A stretch of DNA of 26,068 nt from positions 1-26,068 of the IMG/VR virus record IMGVR_UViG_3300009034_000190. The stretch is one strand, 5' to 3'. The notes beneath the pieces are model-generated. The model was not told the origin of the DNA. It made no database searches and was given only the letters and a program-made list of their open reading frames with translations. Shown here piece after piece: positions 9,189 through 15,362 of this stretch. Position 1 is the first letter of the stretch. Every line of letters starts with the position of its first letter. This DNA comes from a virus. The position numbers and the translations under genes are program-made.

Positions 9189-9205
9189 GATAATATACGT
9201 ATAAT
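9177..9205 (+). promoter_or_regulatory. Possible weak promoter before the capsid gene
   Basis: A perfect -10 box TATAAT lies at 9200-9205, 26 bases before the capsid start. The -35 position with a 17-base spacer is CTGAAT at 9177-9182, matching TTGACA at only three of six positions. An extra promoter here would make sense for the most abundant virion protein, but AT-rich leader sequence alone could give this match. Confidence 0.28.
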
Positions 9206-9230
9206 GTAATGGAAGGAGGTAAGATAGATT

Positions 9231-9405
9231 ATGAAGATAAGGCGGAAGGACAAAGAGACTGATGAAGATCTCTTGAAGCTTTACTCCAACGTCTACTCCG
9301 CATTCACAAACAACGGATACGTTGCGGATGCGGATAGCATTACCGGATTCAGTGAGGATCAGGTACAACTAAGGGATCTCCTAACGCAGACGGATCTTAC
9401 GAGGT
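9231..9405 (+). CDS. Major capsid protein, exon 1
   Basis: The ATG at 9231 follows a near-consensus ribosome binding site (AAGGAGGT at 9213-9220). Unspliced, the frame stops at TAG 9411-9413 after 60 residues. The exon is proposed to end at T9405, because GAGGT (9401-9405) pairs with the guide GCTTC (9415-9419) to form P1 with the obligatory U-G pair at the splice point. Exon 1 supplies 58 codons plus one base; joined to exon 2 at 10387 the frame continues as LTQTDLTRF then IPTTVQTVVREAL, giving a 449-aa protein. This N-terminal piece is charged and helical, as expected for the N-arm of an HK97-fold capsid protein. Confidence 0.82.
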
Positions 9406-10386
9406 TCGCATAGAGCTTCCTACTACAGTAATGTAGTAGTTCAACTTCACTATATGCTGGAAAGCCCTAACAGGTAGTGCTGAAGGCAATCAGCAGGTAA
9501 CTTAAGATAGCAAGTAAGAGGCACCCGATATGATGCAGAGAAAGACACTAGAGAAGGAATATTACAGGAATAAGTTGACGCAGGAAGAGATAGCTGAGAA
9601 GTACGGCATATCTCGTCAAACTGTAATAGTTTACCTCAGGCAATATGGGTTAAGTCCTCTGAAACCCTATGAGAGAAACGAAGCGCAAGAACTAACGGCG
9701 AAGCAGGAAGAATTTCTGATTGGTACTATGCTTGGAGATGGGTGTCTACAGATAGCTAAGAATGGCACCAATTCGTGGTTGACTATCAAGCACAGCTATA
9801 AGCAGATGCCTTATGTAGAATGGAAGTATGAGATAATGGAATCGTTTGCTGGATGTAGTATTAAGTCCTCAGAGGAATATGCACACGGTAAGTTGTATAG
9901 GAAGGCTTACTTCAGAACCATATGCCATCCAGTATTCACGGATCTACAGAGGATGTTCTATGATAAGGGTGTTAAAGTAGTTACCAATGAGATAGCTTCC
10001 ATGCTAACTCCGTTCTCAATGGCTGTGTGGTTCATGGATGATGGAACTCGAAGTAGGAATCATCTGGAATTTGCTACCCATTCATATACCACCCCTGAAC
10101 TAGAGAGACTGCAGAAGGTGTTCAGAGATAGGTTCAATATACACACCTCTCTGTGGTTTGCTGGTTACAGGAAAGGTAGTAACCAGAAGATGTATAAGAT
10201 TGGGATACTGAAGAAGAGTGTAGACCAGCTTATATCTATGATGTCTTCCTATATAATTCCATCCATGATGTATAAGATTGCGCCGTTACTCTCAGGAACC
10301 CCAGAGACTACACGTGAAGCCCCGCAAACTGCGGGTGAAGATATAGTCCAAGCCCTATAAGTACCGCGAAAGCGGGGGTATAACTG
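9406..10386 (+). ncRNA. Group I self-splicing intron in the major capsid gene
   Basis: About 981 bases interrupt the capsid frame. Visible elements in order: P1 (9401-9405 with 9415-9419); P2 hairpin CTACTACA/TGTAGTAG with GTAA tetraloop (9420-9439); P3 CTTCAC (9445-9450) with GTGAAG (10314-10319); P4 TGCTG (9455-9459) with CAGCA (9491-9495); P5 GCC (9464-9466) with GGC (9485-9487); P7 GACTA (10306-10310) with TAGTC (10344-10348); P8 CCCGC (10321-10325) with GCGGG (10331-10335); and P9 CCGC-GAAA-GCGG (10364-10375). The intron ends in G10386. The endonuclease gene starts in the P6 loop and its 3' end overlaps P7, P3, P8 and P7'. The splice restores the reading frame exactly. Subgroup was not assigned. 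Confidence 0.87.
9530..10360 (+). CDS. LAGLIDADG homing endonuclease with N-terminal helix-turn-helix (intron-encoded)
   Basis: The 276-aa protein carries two LAGLIDADG motifs, FLIGTMLGDG (62-71) and SMAVWFMDDG (163-172), so it should act as a monomer with two catalytic acids (D70, D171). Residues about 15-40 (LTQEEIAEKYGISRQTVIVY) form a helix-turn-helix like those of sigma or resolvase families, likely an extra DNA-binding module. Such enzymes cut intronless alleles so that repair copies the intron. The start is ATG 9530 (or 9533) after AAGAGG at 9514-9519. The last 18 or so codons double as intron core (P7, P3, P8, P7'), which explains the odd C-terminus (ETTREAPQTAGEDIVQAL) and suggests the frame was extended into the ribozyme. 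A maturase role is possible. Confidence 0.88.
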   Translation: MMQRKTLEKEYYRNKLTQEEIAEKYGISRQTVIVYLRQYGLSPLKPYERNEAQELTAKQEEFLIGTMLGDGCLQIAKNGTNSWLTIKHSYKQMPYVEWKYEIMESFAGCSIKSSEEYAHGKLYRKAYFRTICHPVFTDLQRMFYDKGVKVVTNEIASMLTPFSMAVWFMDDGTRSRNHLEFATHSYTTPELERLQKVFRDRFNIHTSLWFAGYRKGSNQKMYKIGILKKSVDQLISMMSSYIIPSMMYKIAPLLSGTPETTREAPQTAGEDIVQAL

Positions 10387-11561
10387 TCATCCCGACCACT
10401 GTTCAGACAGTCGTCAGGGAAGCACTTGAGCCTAATCTACTGATTATCCCGAATTGTTTCCAGACAATCAATAGTGCTCAGGGTAGAATCGTGCAGATCG
10501 GTGCCATAGGCGCTATGTACGCTGCTATGATCCCTGAGGGTGGCGAATATCCAACTCAGGATCTCGACGTAGACGGGGGTGACATCGTTGCGGTCTCCAT
10601 TGCCAAGCACGGTTTGCAGATCCGCGTTACCGATGAAACCATTGATGAGAATCAATGGGACGTATTCGGGATGTGGCTCCGTGCAGCAGGGCGCGCATTG
10701 GCCCGGCATAAGGAGAAACAAGGAGCACTCCTACTGAATGACTTCGGTGGGGTGGTATTTGATAACAATGCCCCTACTACGGTTGATGATCCGACTCAAT
10801 TCGGTACGACTACTGGTAGAGATATCACAGGTGCATTCAATGGTAGTATGACATTGAATGACATCTTCGATCTCTACGCATGGCTCGCCATGCGAGGGTT
10901 CATACCTGATACACTACTTATGCACCCACTAGCGTGGCAGACATTCGCTATCGACCCGGAAATTCGGGAGATAGTACTTCGAGGCGCCGTCCTGGCTACT
11001 CGGAGAATGCCTGACGGTACCTATTCACCTGGATGGGGTACCAGTCATGAGGGGCGAGGCTTGAGAACCACTGCTACCGGTACGGGCTCCGATACTGGAT
11101 ACGGCACTGGGCCTGATACTGTACTAGGTAAGATAGGCGCCAATCCTTGGGTGTCAACACTGAATCCACTGGCGGCCACATTCAATATTGCCCCACAGTA
11201 TCTTCCCTCACCGTTGAGGGTGCTAGTAACACCATTCGTCGCATTCAACAATACTGGAGGCACAATCTCTACCGGTTCACCGGCAGTGAGCAGGACGTAC
11301 CCCACGACCACAATTACAATGCTTGACAGTAGTAACTGTGGTATTCTGGTACAGAGGTCTCCTGTAGCTACGGAGGAGTATGATGATCCCGCCCGTGACA
11401 TTAGGGCAATGAAGATAATGGAGAAGTACGGCCTTCAATTATTGGAGCAGGGTAAGGCCGTCGCTTCAGCAAGGAACGTTGTCATTACGAGGAACTACGT
11501 ATTCGATAATTCGAATGTAGTCACTCTCCAGCCACACGATAAGAGCACTGCTCTAGTCTAG
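10387..11561 (+). CDS. Major capsid protein, exon 2
   Basis: The coding frame is open upstream of the first ATG (10491) to the predicted 3' splice site; the first two bases complete the Phe codon begun in exon 1. This exon encodes about 390 of the 449 residues. The sequence has the character of an HK97-fold major capsid protein: a VREALEPNLLIIPN segment, a GAMYAAMIPEGGEYP loop, the long helix DVFGMWLRAAGRALARHKEKQGA, and LYAWLAMRGFIPDTLLMHPLAWQTFA. It follows the protease/scaffold gene as expected. An ATG-only annotation starting at 10491 would lose about 35 conserved residues plus exon 1. Confidence in capsid identity comes from order, size and general pattern. Confidence 0.83.
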
Positions 11562-11589
11562 CCAGACCGTGTGGACACATATACCTAGC

Positions 11590-11615
11590 GCGAGGGGAGG
11601 GTAACTTCCCCTCGC
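11590..11615 (+). terminator. Strong hairpin after the capsid gene
   Basis: GCGAGGGGA (11590-11598) pairs perfectly with TCCCCTCGC (11607-11615); two more pairs (one G-U) leave a GTAA tetraloop (11601-11604). No U-tract follows. It could be a terminator, partial terminator or mRNA 3' stabiliser that lets capsid mRNA accumulate. Confidence 0.55.
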
Positions 11616-11648
11616 CTCCCATATAGGAAGGATAAGGAGGTTAGATAT

Positions 11649-11984
11649 ATGCCTAATTCAAGTATGTTGGATAGACACCCAACGGGTGGAGCACAGTATG
11701 TGTATGCCCCCTCAGGGTTGATCCACGACCGCAAGATGATCCAAGCCGGAGAATTGTATATAGATGCCATACAGGAGGTTACCGCGACTGGGTTCTATAA
11801 GTACCATTACGCACTGGATGAACTACCCAAGGTGCAGTATGCTCTGGTGATGAATCCATCGGGATACCATTACATATCTGCATCAGGTGAGTCAGACTTC
11901 ACAGTGACATTCATGAGTGCACCGGTGACCGATCCGCTGGTAACTACGCCTATATTGGTAGGACACTGGCTTGCAGTTCTGTAG
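11649..11984 (+). CDS. Small unknown virion protein (111 aa)
   Basis: ATG at 11649 follows an excellent ribosome binding site (AAGGAGGT at 11634-11641). The 111-aa product is beta-rich, with a repeated NPSGYHYISASGE / YAPSGL style and no membrane segment. Its place right after the major capsid gene, separated by a hairpin, and its strong initiation site suggest an abundant capsid-associated protein such as a small decoration protein. The family is not recognised. Confidence 0.68.
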   Translation: MPNSSMLDRHPTGGAQYVYAPSGLIHDRKMIQAGELYIDAIQEVTATGFYKYHYALDELPKVQYALVMNPSGYHYISASGESDFTVTFMSAPVTDPLVTTPILVGHWLAVL

Positions 11985-12016
11985 AATACATAGTAAGGTA
12001 AGGGGGGTATAATATT

Positions 12017-12577
12017 ATGCCGAAGAAGGCAGCTAATGACGATGACTGGAAGGATCTTCCGGACTTCGTGAGGCTCAACCCTAGCAAGAGTGGTATGTTC
12101 GATGATCGGGAATTCTCCGGGTTGATCGTTAAGGATTTCGGTGTTGAGAACGCTAAGACTGAGATTAAGAACTACGCTCACGTGCCTAAGAAGAATGATT
12201 GTAGCAGGATACAGCACGCTCTGAATGTGCAGATATTAGTCAGATGCAATCCGAAGGGCGAGGCTGTAGCCCTGGGTAACCCAGTCTTCAAAGATGTGAC
12301 AGATACTAAGAGTATCGAGGCCATGATGACATCTAAGAATGCCAGGGAGATCATTGCTATTGCGGAGAAGACCAGGTCCGCCAGCTTCGTATCATCCATG
12401 CTGGACTGGGAGAAGAGTAGGCCGAAGAAGGAGCAGAGGGGTGTCCTTCTGCAGCATCTGACGCTCAGGCTCAAGTCGAGAGAACTTGCTGGAGTTACTA
12501 AGCTGGGAATGGAGCCAGCTATGATTCTGGATGAGGAAACGGGAGAGATGGTTCGGGATACTGTTCAAATGATCTAA
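12017..12577 (+). CDS. Unknown 186-aa protein in the head-neck region
   Basis: ATG 12017 is preceded by AAGGGGGGT at 11999-12007. The protein is 186 aa, Lys- and Glu-rich, starting with a basic-acidic segment (PKKAANDDDWKDLPDF). The middle (HALNVQILVRCNPKGEAVALGNP) looks like a beta sheet and the end is helical. No catalytic motif, Cys cluster or membrane span was found. The setting between capsid and neck genes suggests a virion assembly role, but no function can be assigned. Confidence 0.68.
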   Translation: MPKKAANDDDWKDLPDFVRLNPSKSGMFDDREFSGLIVKDFGVENAKTEIKNYAHVPKKNDCSRIQHALNVQILVRCNPKGEAVALGNPVFKDVTDTKSIEAMMTSKNAREIIAIAEKTRSASFVSSMLDWEKSRPKKEQRGVLLQHLTLRLKSRELAGVTKLGMEPAMILDEETGEMVRDTVQMI

Positions 12578-12608
12578 GTAGGGTAACTTACCTCAAGGGT
12601 GATTATAG

Positions 12609-14021
12609 TTGAATTATGATACGCAGCGTCCATACGTAAGAAGCGTGACCCCCGCTCCTAACGTCAGCGGTGTAAGTATAAGCAGCATGGTGATGGTGGA
12701 GTTCAATGAGAGGATGGATGCAACTACTCTCACTTCTGGCAACATTGCAATATATGCTGATCCGCTGGTGGAGCTGGAGAATAACAGCTACAGCTACGTG
12801 GACTCCTTCAACTTACTGAAGGTTAATCCCTCCGGATACCTCGATGTTAATACGCGATACTCGGTAGTAATCAGGTCTACTGTACAGGATTACCACGGGA
12901 ATACCATGGCTAGTGACTTCTGGTGGAATTTCTGGACTGGACAGCCAAGTGGGTACGTGTACGCCTCTGGGGATCAGTTACAGCCAGATGAGATAGTTCT
13001 ATCCGGGTACTTGGACGTTGTCGATACTTTCCCTGCGAACTACACAAGTAATATACCCTTAGGTGATGTGTCGCCGATATATATACGCCTTAGTGATACA
13101 TGTGGAGTTGGAGCGAGGAACTACTTCGGGGATGCAAGCGGCATCTCCCCATTCATATTAGGGCTCTCATTCCTTGAGGATCCGGCTGCTACCCTTAGTG
13201 GATTCATAAGTATTGAGAATGCCGAAGTCCTTGGTAATCCAATAGTTGCACAGACGGCGCCATCCTATACTATTACGGCGGAGGATAACATAATACGGAT
13301 TGATGGTACAGGCTGGTTGAATAATAATGAGTATATAGTTCGGGTTAAGTCGGGGCTACCAGGGCTATACACTAACCCCATGGCAAATGACTACTTCTTC
13401 GTCTTTACAGGTAACTATACCCCATTGTACACCGGCGCTAATATAATAAGGCTCAATATAGGCCCTATGTTACAAATGGCTATGGCGTATATTCCAGATG
13501 ACACTCTCCTCCGATTTATATACGAAGCCTCAGTGCAAGCTGAGCGGTTATACCCGTATACTGTTGCCGCGGGCAGCCCTCCATGGTACCTCGTGGAATA
13601 CGTCATATATCAGACTAAGATTAATGCGCTATATGCAGCTATAATGATCTTCTGTGGATCCGGAGCCGGAGTCAGGAGAAGATTGGCAGACTTGGAGATA
13701 GAGCTGGACGCCCGTGCCCTAATGCCTGCCCTGCTGCCTATACTCAGTGACCTTAGGGAGAAGAGAGATGAGATGGAGGAGATGGTAATAAGTGGGGATG
13801 ATGAAGAGCCAGGGCCTATATGGGTAGTTAAGTCTGGGGCTGATGCGCGCAGGCCTATAACAGCTGAGAGTTGGCGAAGGTTACCAATGACTGACTTCCG
13901 GGAAGATGTCGGGGATGTGGAGAGTAAGATTAAATGGTTATACGTCAGGGATATATCGGGTGGCGCTTTCATAGGCACCCGGAGTAAATTCCTTGCCGAA
14001 GGACGATACGTTACTGTGTAG
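12609..14021 (+). CDS. Ig-like domain protein, probable neck or head-surface protein
   Basis: The start is TTG at 12609, 5 bases after AAGGGTGAT (12595-12603); there is no better ATG in frame. Residues about 8-115 match the pattern of SbsA/Big_5-type bacterial Ig domains: PYVRSVTPAPN, FNERMDATTLTSGNIAIY, YLDVNTRYSVVI and a D-x-x-G-N turn before WWNFWTG. Residues about 140-270 look like a second, diverged copy (LNNNEYIVRVKSG, NPMANDYFFVFTG). The C-terminal 200 residues are helical and charged (VRRRLADLEIELDARAL, REKRDEMEEM) and could dock to the neck. Ig-like domains often sit on phage surfaces and bind weakly to cells or surfaces. The combination of Ig repeats and a helical connector-like tail is unusual. 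470 aa in all. Confidence 0.72.
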   Translation: MNYDTQRPYVRSVTPAPNVSGVSISSMVMVEFNERMDATTLTSGNIAIYADPLVELENNSYSYVDSFNLLKVNPSGYLDVNTRYSVVIRSTVQDYHGNTMASDFWWNFWTGQPSGYVYASGDQLQPDEIVLSGYLDVVDTFPANYTSNIPLGDVSPIYIRLSDTCGVGARNYFGDASGISPFILGLSFLEDPAATLSGFISIENAEVLGNPIVAQTAPSYTITAEDNIIRIDGTGWLNNNEYIVRVKSGLPGLYTNPMANDYFFVFTGNYTPLYTGANIIRLNIGPMLQMAMAYIPDDTLLRFIYEASVQAERLYPYTVAAGSPPWYLVEYVIYQTKINALYAAIMIFCGSGAGVRRRLADLEIELDARALMPALLPILSDLREKRDEMEEMVISGDDEEPGPIWVVKSGADARRPITAESWRRLPMTDFREDVGDVESKIKWLYVRDISGGAFIGTRSKFLAEGRYVTV

Positions 14022-14035
14022 GAGGTTATCACACA

Positions 14036-14587
14036 ATGGGAAGTAGCAAGCCGTCGCTATACCCCACAGCAACTAATAGTAGAGCGACCATCTCTATGTA
14101 TCCAGGTCATACTACTGGTATCGACCAGAGGGTGGCGATGGATAAGCTCATGGAAGAGTTCGGTAGCTGGGTATTAGTACGACACTACGACCTTACAACC
14201 AGAAGTCAGTACTGGAACGCGGAACAACACGAAGCCACCGGCGGTCCCCCATGGGAGTGGACTGACTACGTGGTTAGGAGTAGGGAAGTACCCATTCGTA
14301 GCGGCGGTGTACTCTCTGCACTGGAGATGCCGGCACCTATGGGTCTGATCACTGTTCCCTACTATACGTTCTACCTCAAGTGGAATGCTGTAGATGGCCA
14401 GAGCGTGACTGAGCATGACGAGATATTCAAGGTACAGTGGTCTCTCCCCAGGAAACCAGAGCCGAGTGAATTGCTAGACCTATGTACAGCAAAGTACAAT
14501 ATTCTAGCTGCATACGACATACTTGGGGATAGTGGTAGGATGGAGTATTACCTCTGCGTGTGTAAGGGCGATAAGGTTGGGTGGTAG
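14036..14587 (+). CDS. Putative head-tail connector (neck) protein, 183 aa
   Basis: ATG 14036 lies 14 bases after the previous stop with a ribosome binding site TAGGAGGTT at 14020-14028. The 183-aa product contains LYPTATNSRATISMYPGHTT, typical beta content, then a Pro-rich EVPIRSGGVLSALEMPAPMG segment, and ends in a Cys-containing strand (YYLCVCKG). No enzymatic motif is seen. By order (between capsid and sheath) it should be an adaptor, stopper or tail completion protein; I do not recognise the exact family. Confidence 0.66.
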   Translation: MGSSKPSLYPTATNSRATISMYPGHTTGIDQRVAMDKLMEEFGSWVLVRHYDLTTRSQYWNAEQHEATGGPPWEWTDYVVRSREVPIRSGGVLSALEMPAPMGLITVPYYTFYLKWNAVDGQSVTEHDEIFKVQWSLPRKPEPSELLDLCTAKYNILAAYDILGDSGRMEYYLCVCKGDKVGW

Positions 14588-14588
14588 C

Positions 14589-15236
14589 GTGGCAAGGATG
14601 CAGGCAGACGGCCATATGAGCATCACAGAATTCACCAGGGAATTTGGCAGAGTTGCAGCGGCGGCATATGCTGCCGACCATAATAATGCGGAACTCAGGG
14701 TTGTGGAGGCATATCCAAACTATGTGGTGAATTGGGAGCAGTATAAGAATGAGATTAACCCGGTAGGAGGCTTCCCTGTAACCATTACATGGGAAGTAGT
14801 ACGGAGGGAGCCTGGCGCCGTCAGCGGCCATCCATTCCAACCAAGGAAGATGATTAAGCCGACGATGCGCGAAATTAAAGCTTATAGTACGGATGATGGC
14901 GACTATATTGAAATACATGGTCAGTGGTTTGATAACCTCGTGCAACTTGATAGTTGGGCGGAGAATAATATAGCAGCAACTAATCTATACAATTGGCTGG
15001 AGGAATTCCTCCAGGTGTATAGCGGATACTTCATGTCCAGAGGTGTCCAGAATATGTACTTCTACAGAGCTGGGAGATTCACATGGGGAACGAATGAAGA
15101 GGAGGCAATGACCAGGTGGAGGAACCCACTGAAGGTCAGGTCGCTGACTTATTACGTTAGAACTGAGACATTGTGGTACAAGAGTCACCGCGATATTAAG
15201 AAGATTATCCTATCGCTGGAGGTTGAGGATAGTTAA
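14589..15236 (+). CDS. Putative neck / tail terminator-type protein, 215 aa
   Basis: I chose GTG 14589 because it lies 2 bases after the upstream stop with GGGTGG (14579-14584) as binding site; an earlier in-frame TTG at 14523 would overlap the previous gene by 65 bases. ATG 14598 is an alternative. The 215-aa protein starts with an amphipathic helix (ITEFTREFGRVAAAAYAADH), has a central beta region (VTITWEVVRREPG) and a helix NNIAATNLYNWLEEFLQVY. Immediately upstream of the sheath, this is where a tail terminator or tail completion protein is expected. Function is inferred from position. Confidence 0.65.
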   Translation: MARMQADGHMSITEFTREFGRVAAAAYAADHNNAELRVVEAYPNYVVNWEQYKNEINPVGGFPVTITWEVVRREPGAVSGHPFQPRKMIKPTMREIKAYSTDDGDYIEIHGQWFDNLVQLDSWAENNIAATNLYNWLEEFLQVYSGYFMSRGVQNMYFYRAGRFTWGTNEEEAMTRWRNPLKVRSLTYYVRTETLWYKSHRDIKKIILSLEVEDS

Positions 15237-15292
15237 TAGAGTCAGGAATTTACAATCTATTCCCGCTAGTAGTGGGAGTTATTGTCCATGGA

Positions 15293-15325
15293 GGAAGGTC
15301 GGGGGTACGTACCCCCCGACCTTCC
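15293..15325 (+). terminator. Perfect 13-bp hairpin upstream of the sheath gene
   Basis: GGAAGGTCGGGGG (15293-15305) pairs perfectly with CCCCCGACCTTCC (15313-15325) around a 7-base loop TACGTAC. There is no U-tract. It lies in the 126-base gap before the sheath gene, so it probably ends or attenuates head transcription, or stabilises the sheath mRNA 5' end. Confidence 0.6.
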
Positions 15326-15362
15326 CTATAGATATACACCAAAGATGGAAGGAGGTAAGAAT

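Noticed and set aside
9231-11561. Intein in the capsid gene instead of an intron
   Set aside because: Stop codons separate exon 1 from the endonuclease frame and the endonuclease from exon 2, no intein splicing blocks are present, and the ribozyme pairings are visible.
10491-11561. Independent capsid gene starting at ATG 10491
   Set aside because: The frame stays open to the predicted 3' splice site, there is no ribosome binding site before 10491, and conserved-looking capsid sequence (IPTTVQTVVREALEP) lies upstream of it.
12008-12013. TATAAT just before the gene at 12017
   Set aside because: It lies between the ribosome binding site and the start codon with no -35 box at a suitable distance; transcription from it would lose the leader.
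15282-15362. Upstream in-frame start for the sheath gene
   Set aside because: It would place a perfect 13-bp hairpin in the coding region and lacks a binding site, whereas ATG 15363 has GGAAGGAGGT at the right distance and gives the usual sheath N-terminus.
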